Shown: piece after piece, positions 25,483-33,626 of the stretch
Numbering within the stretch: the stretch's first letter is position 1
Layout: each line of letters begins with the position of its first letter
Assembly: GCA_017744735.1 (NCBI GenBank)
Contig: JAGIAR010000001.1
Location: 186,001 to 250,000 of the forward strand
Length of the DNA stretch: 64,000 bases
Reading direction: 5' to 3'
Source of the DNA: Novosphingobium sp.
GTDB lineage: Bacteria > Pseudomonadota > Alphaproteobacteria > Sphingomonadales > Sphingomonadaceae
Notes under the pieces: model-generated
Seen by the model: the letters and a program-made list of their open reading frames with translations, nothing else
The model's database searches: none
Told to the model about the DNA's origin: nothing
Translations under genes and position numbers: made by a program

Positions 25483-26508
25483 ATGTCCGGCCTGGTACGT
25501 GAGGTCCTGAATACGCTGCGGCCCGGCGCCGCACGCAGCGAGGCGCTTGCGCGCGAAAGCGAGGCGCTGGCGCGGCTCGACGAACGGCTCGGCGGGCTCG
25601 CGCCGGCCCAGGGCACCGCGCGCTGCGCGCGAACCATCCGGCCCGACGACTGCGTCGCCTGGCCCGGCAATCTCACCGACCGCAGCGGGCCGACCGCCGA
25701 TGCCTGCCGCGCCTTGATCGATTCGATCGCCGAGGAAGGCGGCAATCTGGTTCCGGTGGTGGTCCGCCCGCTGCCCGCGGGATCCGACCACCCGTTCGAA
25801 CTGCTGGTGGGCAATCGCCGCCGCTTCGCGGTCGACTGGCTCAACCGCAACGGCCGGCCCGAGATCCGGCTCAACGCCCTGGTGGTCGATCTCGACGACG
25901 AGGAAGCCTTCCGTCTCGCCGACATCGAGAACCGCGAGCGCGAAGACATCGCCGAGCTCGACCGGGCGCGCAGCTATCGCCGCGCACTGGGCGAACTCTA
26001 CGCCGGCGTGCAGTCGCGCATGGCCGAAGCGCTGCGCCTTTCGAACAGCCAGCTCAGCCGGCTGCTCGCGCTCGCCGAGCTGCCGGACGAGCTCGTCTCG
26101 GCCTTCGCGAGCGAGGACGAATTGCGTGTGCGCCATTCGGAAATTCTTACCCCGCTGCTGCGGCGGCCCGAGGCCGCGGCAATGATCGCCGAGGCCCGGC
26201 GGATCGGCGCCGAGCAGGAGCAGCTCTGCGCGGCGAGCGATAAGCTGATCCCGGCTGCGGCGGTCCTGGCGCGTTTGCGCGAGGCCGGGGCCGAGGATTC
26301 CGCTAACCCGGTGCAGCATTCGGCGAACAGTCCGGGCGCGGCGGAGCTCGGCACGATCGAGGCCTTCCCGGGCGGGATCGCGGTGGAACTGGTGGTGCCC
26401 GAATTCGCCGACATCGACGAAGTCCTCGGACGCCTGAAGCAGGCGCTGATCGAGTGCCGCCGCGAGGCCCGCAGCGCCGAGGACGAGGACCGCTACACGC
26501 TGCGCTGA
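25483..26508 (+). CDS. Orphan ParB-like protein (ParB/RepB/Spo0J family)
   Basis: A 341-residue protein with the ParB CTP-binding fold: GGNLVPVVVRP, then the arginine motif VGNRRRFAVDW (GNRR in place of the usual GERR), then ENRERED. A helix-turn-helix follows around SRMAEALRLSNSQLSRLLAL. The C-terminal part is acidic and could form the dimerisation region. The order of motifs matches plasmid-type ParB or RepB proteins. No parA lies on either side, and I found no full parS site in the window. The start at 25483 has GGGAG seven bases upstream; an earlier in-frame ATG at 25447 lacks one. It may be a leftover of a mobile replicon or a ParB-like regulator. Confidence 0.85.
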   Translation: MSGLVREVLNTLRPGAARSEALARESEALARLDERLGGLAPAQGTARCARTIRPDDCVAWPGNLTDRSGPTADACRALIDSIAEEGGNLVPVVVRPLPAGSDHPFELLVGNRRRFAVDWLNRNGRPEIRLNALVVDLDDEEAFRLADIENREREDIAELDRARSYRRALGELYAGVQSRMAEALRLSNSQLSRLLALAELPDELVSAFASEDELRVRHSEILTPLLRRPEAAAMIAEARRIGAEQEQLCAASDKLIPAAAVLARLREAGAEDSANPVQHSANSPGAAELGTIEAFPGGIAVELVVPEFADIDEVLGRLKQALIECRREARSAEDEDRYTLR

Positions 26509-26892
26509 GCGGCGCGCCTCATTTCACCGGATTGTCGCCAACCAGCCGCGCGGAAGGTCCTTCGCCCCGCCGCAATCCGGCCGCGCGCAAGCCCGGCGGG
26601 CCGCCCGCGGGACAACTGCCGCCGAACCGGCCCTAACCCGCATTCCCTGTCGCAAACCCGGTTTTGCGTATCGCCGGGCGAGCGAAACCGGCCGGTTTCC
26701 GCGGTTTCAATTCGCACGCACCCCGGGTTTCCGGGTTTTGCGTATGCTGGAGCCGGCGTTGCGTGGCGCCGTTCCGGCCCTTTCCCGACCCCATCGCGAT
26801 CGCGGCGATTGCGGCTCCGTCTCGACGCGACCGGAGCCACCCACGGGACGTAGCATGAGCTCAACTCAGGTTCGTTTGAGGAGTAAGCAGTC
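26509..26892. other. Intergenic region upstream of the collagen-like lipoprotein gene
   Basis: A 384-base gap without a recognisable gene. It contains two direct copies of GGTTTTGCGTAT, at 26660-26671 and 26734-26745, spaced 74 bases start to start, which is about seven helical turns. The first is part of an imperfect palindrome, CGCAAACCCGGTTTTGCG. These may bind a regulator of the downstream gene. Confidence 0.45.
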
Positions 26893-28668
26893 ATGTTGCG
26901 TAACCGTTCAAATCGTTCAGCAAGGCACTTCTTCCTGTGTGCGACCGCTGCCACGGCCCTGGCCCTGGCAGGCTGCGCAGACGGGACAAAACTTCATCTC
27001 GGAGGCGGCGGCGGGGGCGCACCGACTCCGACCCCGTCGGGCACGCCCACACCTACCCCCTCGGGCACCCCGACCCCCACTCCCTCGGGCACGCCCACTC
27101 CCACTCCCTCGGGCCCGAGCGGGCCGAGCGGACCTTCGGGTCCGAGCGGTCCCTCGGGTCCTTCCGGTCCTGGCGGTCCCTCCGGTCCCGGCGGCCCCAG
27201 CGGTCCTTCGGGTCCCGGCGGTCCTTCAGGCCCAGGCGGTCCTTCGGGCCCCGGCGGACCGACCGGACCCACCGGCCCGACTGGCCCCACCGGCCCGACC
27301 GGCCCGACTGGCCCGACTGGCCCGACCGGACCCACCGGACCCACCGGGCCGAGCGGCGGCGGCACCGACGGCACGCCGAACGGCCCCTCGTCGTACAACG
27401 GCCCGCTGGCGGATCTTTCGGTAGGCGGCAACGATGTGCTCGGCCCGAGCGGGGCGAACACGGTGATCGACGTCAACGTGCAAGGCGACCAGGCATCGGA
27501 GACCCCGCTGGCGGTCGATGTGCTCGCCCAGGACGGGACCGTGGTCAACGTGGTGCTTCCGACCACCAATACCGAGACCCAGGACGCGCTTGCCCCGGTG
27601 AGCAATCTCGTGGGCTCGATCGCCGGCGATCCGGCGGGCGACCTGGTCGACCATCTGACCGATACGCTTACGCCGACGGTGACCACCGTCTCGGTCGTCG
27701 CGGACCAGGTGATCCAGCCGGTCACCGGCATCGTCAACGGCACGCTCGGCCCGGTCACCGGATCGGACGGACTGCTCGCGCCGGTGACCGATACGGTCGG
27801 CAGCCTGGTCGACAATGTGGTCGGCGGGTTGCCCGGCGGCACTCCGGGCGACGCCGGGACCTTCGACGGTCCGCTGCTCGGCGTCACCGGCGGCAACCAG
27901 GCGATCACCGGCGCCAGCACGGCCGACACGATCGCGGGGGTCAACCTGCTGTCGGACGGCAATCTGTCGACCGGCGCGCTGATCACCGCGGATGTGCTGG
28001 CCGACGGCAATGTGCTCGACGTCTCGGTCCCGACCACTACGGCCGGCGTCCAGGCGGGCCTTGCCCCGGTCGGCGGGCTGGTCGGCGCGACGCTCGGCGA
28101 ACAGGCCGGAGCGGCGGTCACCCAGCTGACCGACGGCGTGGCCCCGGTGGTCGCCCCGGTCACCGCGGCGGTCGACAGCGTGGCCTCGCCGGTGCTCGAC
28201 ACGCTCAACGGCACGGCCGGCGGCGTGATCGGCGGCGCGACCGGCGGGGATGGCGGCTCGCTGCTGGCTCCGGTTACCGACACGGTCGGCGCGGTCCTCG
28301 GCGGCGGCGGCAGCTCGGGCGACGTGCTCGCCCCGGTGACCGACACCGTCGGCAGCGTCCTCGGCGGCGGGGGCGGCACGGGCGACCTGCTGGCTCCGGT
28401 CACCGATACGGTCGGCGCGGTAACCGGCGGCGGCACGGGCGATCTCCTGGCGCCCGTGACCGACACCGTCGGCGCCGTCACCGGCGGCGGCACGGGCGAC
28501 CTTCTGGCTCCCGTCACCGACACAGTCGGCGCAGTGACCGGCGGCGGAGATACCGGCGGCGTCCTCGCCCCGGTCACCTCCACAGTGAATAACCTGCTCG
28601 GTGGATCCTCCAACACTCCGGCCCCTCCCGCTGGCGGATTGTTGGGTGGTCTCCTGAACGGCACCTAG
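26893..28668 (+). CDS. Collagen-like repeat lipoprotein with duplicated C-terminal domains
   Basis: A 591-residue protein with a clear lipobox (LALAGC, cysteine 28), so it is anchored in a membrane and probably exposed. In order it has a Gly run; four copies of an eight-residue TPTPTPSG unit (about 44-74); 27 uninterrupted collagen-type Gly-Pro-X triplets with X being Ser, Gly or Thr (27112-27354); and two related domains of about 140 residues (from about 166 and 323). A C-terminal array of six LAPVTDTVG-type units with Gly-rich linkers follows. Pro is always in the first variable position and never in the second. The ribosome-binding site GAGGAG is good and a strong terminator follows. Surface attachment or biofilm is a likely role, inferred from architecture. 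Confidence 0.85.
   Translation: MLRNRSNRSARHFFLCATAATALALAGCADGTKLHLGGGGGGAPTPTPSGTPTPTPSGTPTPTPSGTPTPTPSGPSGPSGPSGPSGPSGPSGPGGPSGPGGPSGPSGPGGPSGPGGPSGPGGPTGPTGPTGPTGPTGPTGPTGPTGPTGPTGPSGGGTDGTPNGPSSYNGPLADLSVGGNDVLGPSGANTVIDVNVQGDQASETPLAVDVLAQDGTVVNVVLPTTNTETQDALAPVSNLVGSIAGDPAGDLVDHLTDTLTPTVTTVSVVADQVIQPVTGIVNGTLGPVTGSDGLLAPVTDTVGSLVDNVVGGLPGGTPGDAGTFDGPLLGVTGGNQAITGASTADTIAGVNLLSDGNLSTGALITADVLADGNVLDVSVPTTTAGVQAGLAPVGGLVGATLGEQAGAAVTQLTDGVAPVVAPVTAAVDSVASPVLDTLNGTAGGVIGGATGGDGGSLLAPVTDTVGAVLGGGGSSGDVLAPVTDTVGSVLGGGGGTGDLLAPVTDTVGAVTGGGTGDLLAPVTDTVGAVTGGGTGDLLAPVTDTVGAVTGGGDTGGVLAPVTSTVNNLLGGSSNTPAPPAGGLLGGLLNGT
27112..27354 (+). repeat. Collagen-type GPX repeat tract (27 triplets)
   Basis: Twenty-seven nine-base units encode Gly-Pro-(Ser/Gly/Thr) without a break: six GPS, a mixed block of ten GPS and GPG, ten GPT and one GPS. 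The ten GPT units use only a few codons and are nearly identical, so this part is prone to slippage or recombination and its length may vary between strains. Confidence 0.9.
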
Positions 28669-28675
28669 CAGGTTC

Positions 28676-28726
28676 GGTGCGGCCCGGTTCCCCACCATAA
28701 GCCGGGCCGCACCGCTTTTTCTTCTT
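28676..28726 (+). terminator. Rho-independent terminator of the collagen-like gene
   Basis: GGTGCGGCCCGG (28676-28687) pairs perfectly with CCGGGCCGCACC (28702-28713), and GCTTTTTCTTCTTC follows. It starts seven bases after the stop codon. This is the clearest intrinsic terminator in the window. Confidence 0.9.
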
Positions 28727-28735
28727 CGCGACTAT

Positions 28736-28771
28736 CCGGTGTCCGAATTCTTGCCGGTGTCTGAATTCTTG
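28736..28771 (+). repeat. Tandem 18-bp repeat directly upstream of the EAL gene
   Basis: Two adjacent copies of CCGGTGTCYGAATTCTTG, differing at one base, end 14 bases before the ATG of the EAL-domain gene. The position, between the terminator and the ribosome-binding site, suggests a protein-binding site or a 5' leader element. Confidence 0.6.
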
Positions 28772-28785
28772 AAGGATCGAGTGCC

Positions 28786-30117
28786 ATGAGCGGGACCACG
28801 GTTGAAGCAGGCGACTTCCTCCTGATCGTGCGGCTGGCCAATGCCACCGCGATCGAGCGGGCCTACGGCGCCGAAGCGCGCAAGGCCGCGCTGGCCCACA
28901 TCGAGACCGGGGCGACCCGGCTGCTCGAATTCTTCCGCATCTTCCGCAAGAGCGCCGACGAGATCGCGCTGGTCGGCCCCAAGGGGCTGCTGACCGGCGA
29001 CCTTATCCGCCGCGTCGTCGATTCGCTCTGCCTCCGCCTTGGCACGAAGCCGTTCGAATTCGCCGGCGAGCGCATCCTGCTGGCGGTCGACGCCGGCTAC
29101 AGCCTGCCCGCGCTCCGCCCCGCCCGCACGGTCGGCCCCGAGATGGAGGCCCGGGCGCGCCAGGGGATCGCCCGCTCCAACCTCAGGGCGCTCGGCCCGA
29201 CGCCGTCGGGCGCGGGCAATTGCGCGCGCTACCGCGACGACATGCGCGCGGCGACCGACCTGCTCGCGGTGATCGCGCGCGGCCAGGGGCTGTTCACCTG
29301 GCGCCCGGTCCACCGCGCCGAAGCCGACGGCGCGATCCTGCATTACGAGGCGGTGCTCAAGCTGCTCGACGGGCGCGGCGGCACGATCGACGGCCGGCCC
29401 GGCCGCGCGGCGCTGCAGCGGCTCGGCCTGTCCTATCTCCACGACCGCCAGCTGGTCTGCCACGTGCTCGACGAGCTCGAGGCCGATCCGAACGCCAACC
29501 TGTCGCTCGAAATCGCCGCGACCAGCCTGTCGTTCGACCTGGTCGGCGCGGGGATCGCCTGGGCCGACGTGATGCTGCGCCTGCGCCAGCAGCCCGATCT
29601 CGCCCGCCGCCTGATCGTCGAGATCGGCGAGCCGACGCCCGACCGGTTGATCCCGGCGGCCAAGGCGTTCACCGCCAGCCTGCGGGCGGCGGGAGCGAGG
29701 ATCGCGATCGGCGGGTTCGGCTCCGACTTTTCCTCGGTCCGCCAGATGCTCGCCTTCCAGCCCGACATCATCAAGCTGCCGGCCGCCTTCGTCCGCGGGA
29801 GCGACGCCGGAGGCGCGCAGAGCGTCGGACTGCGCCACATCGTCGCGCTCGCCCGCACGCTGGCCGACACGGTGGTGGTCGACGGGGTAGAGAGCCGCGA
29901 CGACCTGCTGCGCGCGCGCCGCGAAGGCGCCGACTGGGTGGTCGGCGGACCGTTGCGCGCGCTGCCCTGCGAAGCCCATCCCGAGCTCTGCCCGGCCTAT
30001 GTGCCCTACACCAGGGATTCGGAAATCCTGCGCTTCCTGCACAACGGCACCGGCCCCTTCGTCCCCGCCCCCGAGGAAGCGCCGGGCGCTCCCTCGCGGC
30101 AAAAACATTACGGCTGA
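28786..30117 (+). CDS. Degenerate EAL-domain protein (probably not an active c-di-GMP phosphodiesterase)
   Basis: A 443-residue soluble protein. The N-terminal 150 residues resemble a remnant GGDEF-like fold, and a C-terminal EAL domain spans about 155-415. The EAL signature is changed to EAV at 188-190, the DDFG motif is GGFG (IAIGGFGSDFSSVRQM), and the ExGVE motif is DGVES. Several metal ligands are therefore missing, and the protein probably binds c-di-GMP or a partner rather than cutting the nucleotide. The final 25 residues are Pro-rich. The ribosome-binding site is AAGGA, just after a tandem 18-base repeat. The following response regulator and histidine kinase on the same strand suggest a shared signalling task. 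Confidence 0.85.
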   Translation: MSGTTVEAGDFLLIVRLANATAIERAYGAEARKAALAHIETGATRLLEFFRIFRKSADEIALVGPKGLLTGDLIRRVVDSLCLRLGTKPFEFAGERILLAVDAGYSLPALRPARTVGPEMEARARQGIARSNLRALGPTPSGAGNCARYRDDMRAATDLLAVIARGQGLFTWRPVHRAEADGAILHYEAVLKLLDGRGGTIDGRPGRAALQRLGLSYLHDRQLVCHVLDELEADPNANLSLEIAATSLSFDLVGAGIAWADVMLRLRQQPDLARRLIVEIGEPTPDRLIPAAKAFTASLRAAGARIAIGGFGSDFSSVRQMLAFQPDIIKLPAAFVRGSDAGGAQSVGLRHIVALARTLADTVVVDGVESRDDLLRARREGADWVVGGPLRALPCEAHPELCPAYVPYTRDSEILRFLHNGTGPFVPAPEEAPGAPSRQKHYG

Positions 30118-30244
30118 CGAAAAATAGGTTGGTATGCGTGGTAACGCGGGTTCCCATAACTCCCGCAGACCCGTAGAAGAACAAAAAACAATGCCATTCG
30201 AGGGAGCACTTTCGGGCCGCAAACCGATAGTGAAAGGAGGCGGG

Positions 30245-30277
30245 ATGCCGCCGGAGTACCGTGTCCTTACTTATTGA
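30245..30277 (+). CDS. Possible 10-codon leader peptide overlapping the response-regulator start
   Basis: ATG at 30245 is preceded by AAAGGAGG, the strongest ribosome-binding site in this area, and encodes MPPEYRVLTY before a TGA. The frame overlaps the first 17 bases of the response-regulator gene, which begins at a GTG. Translation of the short frame may feed ribosomes to the GTG by coupling. It could also be chance; no homologue can be checked here. Confidence 0.35.
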   Translation: MPPEYRVLTY

Positions 30278-30674
30278 CCGGATCTGCGCCGCGGATCGCG
30301 GCAAGACGAATGTTCTCGTGGTCGACGATGTTTTGCCGATCCTCGAGGAGATGCTTACGCTGTTGGAATTGACCGATATCCCGGCCGTCGCCGCGTCTTC
30401 GCTCGACGAGGCCGTGCTGGCGCTCGAGGAATGCCAGAATATCTCCGTCGTCGTCTGCGACGTCTACCTCGGCAAGGAATCCGGGCTCGACCTGATCGAA
30501 CGCGCCAGGGCCGTCACCGGCCGCGAGCTCGACTATGTCTTCGTCACCGGCGATCCGATGGGGGTGGAGCATTTCCCCGACGGGATGAAGCCGGCGATCG
30601 TCACCAAGCCGGTCAGGCCGCGCGAATTGATCGACCTGCTCAAGCGGCTGCTGGAAAACAGGCGACAGGAATGA
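30261..30674 (+). CDS. Single-domain response regulator (CheY-like receiver)
   Basis: A 137-residue receiver domain with no output domain. The acidic pocket is D22-D23 (LVVDDVLP), the phosphate-accepting aspartate is D67 (VVVCDVYLG), the conserved Thr is T96 (FVTGDP) and the Lys is K116 (TKPVRP), so it should be phosphorylatable. It begins at GTG 30261 with GGAG six bases upstream; no ATG in this frame is suitable. It precedes a histidine kinase by 87 bases on the same strand and probably takes phosphate from it. The output would be through protein contact, perhaps with the EAL-like protein upstream. Confidence 0.92.
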   Translation: MSLLIDRICAADRGKTNVLVVDDVLPILEEMLTLLELTDIPAVAASSLDEAVLALEECQNISVVVCDVYLGKESGLDLIERARAVTGRELDYVFVTGDPMGVEHFPDGMKPAIVTKPVRPRELIDLLKRLLENRRQE

Positions 30675-30761
30675 GACCGATGGGCGGAGTCCGGTCAATT
30701 CAGGTTACGGAAGGCTCCCGCCCGAGCCGCTACGCACGGAAATCGTAAATGGGGGGGTCCA

Positions 30762-31913
30762 GTGGGTAAGGCGATTTCGAATTCATCACCATTTCCGTTC
30801 CTGGCGGCAGACGTCCAGGAACATCTCGGACTGATCGTGCTGCGGGACGTGGCCTACGATGCGGCCAGCGGCAAACTCACCGCGAAGCGGCTCGAAGCGG
30901 AAGGCGCACACGCCGAAATACTGCTGGACATCCATCCCGACGACCGGGCCAAGCTGGCCGGCGCGGCCGGGCAGGATCGGGTGAAGACCGAACTGCGGAT
31001 GGCCGGCGGGCAGCAGGGGAATGCCGGTCTGGTCCTGCAGGGGTGCCGCGGCGGCACCGCCTGGGCCCACGGGGCGATGATCGACCTGCCGTCGCCGTCC
31101 TTCGCGCTGGAGAAACTGGCCACCCGTTCGCGCCTGGCCGAGCTGGGCAAGCAATGCGCCGCCGTCGCGCACGAAATCCGGCAGCCGCTATCGACCATCG
31201 CGATGGCAAGCGAGAGCCTGCGCCTGCTGATGACGCAGCACGGCGGCCTGCCGGAGCAGGCGCTGGCCGCGCTTGAGCATATCCAGGAAGAGGTCGAGCG
31301 CGCCCGCACGATCGTCGACCAGACGCTGGACTACGCCGCGGGCCGCAGCGCCAGCCCCGGCCGCTCGGCCCGGCCCGACGAAACGGCCGCACCCGCGGCC
31401 GACCTGGGCCGCGCGGCGGACCACGCCGTCCGGTTGCTGACCTACCAGATCGACAAGGCGGAGATCGATCTGCGCGAACGCTCGCTCTCCGGGCCGCTGG
31501 CGGTCGCCATGCCGCAGATCGAACTGGAGCAGATCCTGCTCAACATCCTGCGCAATTCGATCGAAAGCATCGATGCCCGCAGGCAGGCGGGTTGGACCGG
31601 CAAGGGCAAGATCGGGCTGGCGGTGGATGCGGACGAGCGCCAGCTCCGCCTGACGGTGTCCGACAACGGCACCGGCCCGGGCTGGAGCCAGCCGGCCAGC
31701 GGGTTCCAGCCCTTCGTGACCACCAAGGGCGAAGACGGCAACGGGCTTGGCCTGTATGTTTGCGAGCAGCTTCTGGCGAAGGCCGGCGGGCACCTCAGCC
31801 TGCATCCCGGAGAGGGCGAAGGCGCGAGAGTCGAGATCGTGGTGCCCCGACGGGACGCATGCGGGCCGGCGGATCCTCAGGCGTCTTCGCGTTCGAACCG
31901 GAAACTGAACTGA
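30762..31913 (+). CDS. Soluble sensor histidine kinase (HisKA/HATPase)
   Basis: A 383-residue cytosolic kinase. Residues 20-110 look like a PAS-type sensor, the phosphate-accepting histidine is H137 in VAHEIRQPLST, and the ATP-binding domain has the N box (NILRNSIESID), DNGTGPG and GNGLGLYV. All catalytic boxes are present. No membrane segments are seen, so the signal is intracellular. It begins at a GTG with a G-rich sequence upstream. The gene ends inside the 3' end of the convergent kinase-like gene, overlapping it by 37 bases. It is probably the partner of the receiver at 30261. Confidence 0.9.
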   Translation: MGKAISNSSPFPFLAADVQEHLGLIVLRDVAYDAASGKLTAKRLEAEGAHAEILLDIHPDDRAKLAGAAGQDRVKTELRMAGGQQGNAGLVLQGCRGGTAWAHGAMIDLPSPSFALEKLATRSRLAELGKQCAAVAHEIRQPLSTIAMASESLRLLMTQHGGLPEQALAALEHIQEEVERARTIVDQTLDYAAGRSASPGRSARPDETAAPAADLGRAADHAVRLLTYQIDKAEIDLRERSLSGPLAVAMPQIELEQILLNILRNSIESIDARRQAGWTGKGKIGLAVDADERQLRLTVSDNGTGPGWSQPASGFQPFVTTKGEDGNGLGLYVCEQLLAKAGGHLSLHPGEGEGARVEIVVPRRDACGPADPQASSRSNRKLN

Positions 31914-33073
31914 ACCAGTTCCCTGCGCGGTGCGAAACAGCGAAAATCGCCGCCGGCTTCCTGTGCGACCTGGGCGACCAGCCAGAGCGTGGCATTGTCG
32001 AGCGGCTTGCAGGCGATCGGCTGGCCCTGTTCGTCCGCGCAATGGACCTCGACCTGCACCTTGGCCGGCTCGGCCCGCGCGTGCATCACGATCCGCCCCT
32101 TGAAGCGCTCGCCTTCCGGCGAGCCATATGCGGCAAGCGAGCTGAGCAAGGCCGCCACCGCCATCATCTCGACCCGCCCGTGGTGGCTGGTCAGGGGCAG
32201 GTCCAGTCCGCTGCCCTCCAATTCGACGTCGATGCCGTGATAGCGCACGTTCGAACGCGTCGCGGCGACCGCGCGCTTCAGCGCGTTGCGCACCGACAGA
32301 TCGGCTTCCTGTTGCAGGGTGTTGCGGCCGAACCAGCGGAACAGGCTCAGGATCGACGCGGCATTCTCCGTATGGGTAGCGATCCGCGCCACCCGGTCGA
32401 GCAATTGCTTGCGGGTGGTCTCGTCGGTGTCGATATGCTCGACGATATAGGCAAGATTGCCGTTGGCCATCGAGATCACGTTCAGCGGCTGTGACAGATC
32501 GTGCAGCATGCCGCTGGTGATGCGCCCCAGCAGCAGGTCGCGGGTAACGGCCTCCAGCCCATAGTCGCCCCAGGCCAGGATCCGCGCATCGACCATCGCC
32601 AGATGGCGGGTCAGCCCCGCGCCCAGCAGGGCGCCGCACAGGCATCCGGCGAAGAGCAGGAAATCGGCCGGCACTCCCGTCTCTACTGCCAGGCCCGCGA
32701 TGCTGGCCGCGCCCAGTACCAGGCATACCGCCCAGGTCGCAGGCGCGATCCGCAACAGCGACGAGGCGGCGCGGAGCGGCATCGCGGCAGCGATCAGCAG
32801 CGTCGCGATCAGCCCCCAATATCCGTTCGCGGTCTCCTCGGGCGGGACCGCGATCAGCGCGCCGCCCATGCCGGCGGCGATCAGTACGGCCAGCAGGCGC
32901 TTGTGCAGCACGCACAGCGCCCCGGCGCCCACCGCGCCCAGAATGCCCGCAAACGACGCCTTGCTGGCGGCAAGTCCAAGCACAAGGGTGCCGATGGCGA
33001 TGGCGACCGGATAAAGCGAAGCATCTCCCGCGCGGCTCTTGCGCGATCCCCTGTCGATCCCGGTGACGCTCAT
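31877..33073 (-). CDS. Membrane histidine-kinase-like protein with degenerate ATP-binding domain
   Basis: A 398-residue protein with about six membrane helices in residues 20-155. A HisKA-type helix follows with the potential phosphate-accepting H191 (GMLHDLSQPLNVI). The region where the ATPase should be (about 270-398) lacks a clear N box and the DxGxG box; only DEQGQP is seen near the expected place. It may therefore act as a phosphotransfer or sensor partner rather than a self-phosphorylating kinase. ATG 33073 is the likely start, although a GTG at 33091 is in frame. It converges on, and overlaps by 37 bases, the soluble histidine kinase, which has a similar HxxxQPL helix. Confidence 0.8.
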   Translation of the reverse strand: MSVTGIDRGSRKSRAGDASLYPVAIAIGTLVLGLAASKASFAGILGAVGAGALCVLHKRLLAVLIAAGMGGALIAVPPEETANGYWGLIATLLIAAAMPLRAASSLLRIAPATWAVCLVLGAASIAGLAVETGVPADFLLFAGCLCGALLGAGLTRHLAMVDARILAWGDYGLEAVTRDLLLGRITSGMLHDLSQPLNVISMANGNLAYIVEHIDTDETTRKQLLDRVARIATHTENAASILSLFRWFGRNTLQQEADLSVRNALKRAVAATRSNVRYHGIDVELEGSGLDLPLTSHHGRVEMMAVAALLSSLAAYGSPEGERFKGRIVMHARAEPAKVQVEVHCADEQGQPIACKPLDNATLWLVAQVAQEAGGDFRCFAPRRELVQFSFRFEREDA

Positions 33074-33626
33074 CGGTTCACTTCGTCCCACGCCGTCCGG
33101 CTTTGCGGCGGCGGAGCACCATAGTTCGGATTTGCAAGGATATCACCAAAACCGTTCGATCCGATCTTGAATACAGTTCTAGCCGCCGCAGGTTCCTTTT
33201 GCGCGCGGTTTTGCATCCGAATCCGTATGCGTCCCCACGCAAAGGCGCCAACACGATACGCAAACAGAGCCCGAATGGCGGCAAATATGCGCCAAAGCCG
33301 CAATGCAACCGTTCCGGCAGCATCGGCCGATCGTGAAAAACAACCGCAGCGAACATGATTTTTGCCACGAACCGGCAATCAGGATCAATTTCCGGCGCAG
33401 TCCGGCCCGAAGCTATCGGTCGGAGAGCTTCCAAATCTCGCCAAATACTTAACGCATCGGTATTTTTTCCAAATAATCGAATTCGCTCCGGTCGTTGTTC
33501 GACGTACGCAAAATCGAACTTCCGGTTATCTCTTCATCCGCAATGCGGGTGATTGCGAAGGCTGCGTGCCCCGAAAACGCCCGGCGATTTGCGATTGGGG
33601 TTTTTGCTGCTCGAAAGGGGAAGAGC
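33074..33626. other. Long AT-richer intergenic region upstream of the pilus operon
   Basis: This 553-base region, between the membrane kinase-like gene and cpaB, is less GC-rich than its surroundings and carries no recognisable gene. It should hold the promoters of both flanking genes. A hairpin followed by five T residues lies near its right end (33569-33605). Confidence 0.65.
33569..33605 (+). promoter_or_regulatory. Attenuator-like hairpin in front of cpaB
   Basis: CCCC (33569-33572) and CGC (33578-33580) can pair with GCG (33591-33593) and GGGG (33597-33600), and TTTTT follows at once. It ends about ten bases before the cpaB ribosome-binding site. The stem has an internal loop and is modest, so the call is tentative. 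Confidence 0.3.

Noticed and set aside
27112-27354. Regular repeats that could suggest a CRISPR array
   Set aside because: The units are nine bases without spacers and stay in frame as Gly-Pro-X codons; it is coding sequence.
33449-33464. CtrA-like half-site TTAA-N7-GTATT upstream of the pilus operon
   Set aside because: Only one half matches the TTAA-N7-TTAA pattern, which is expected by chance in an AT-richer stretch.
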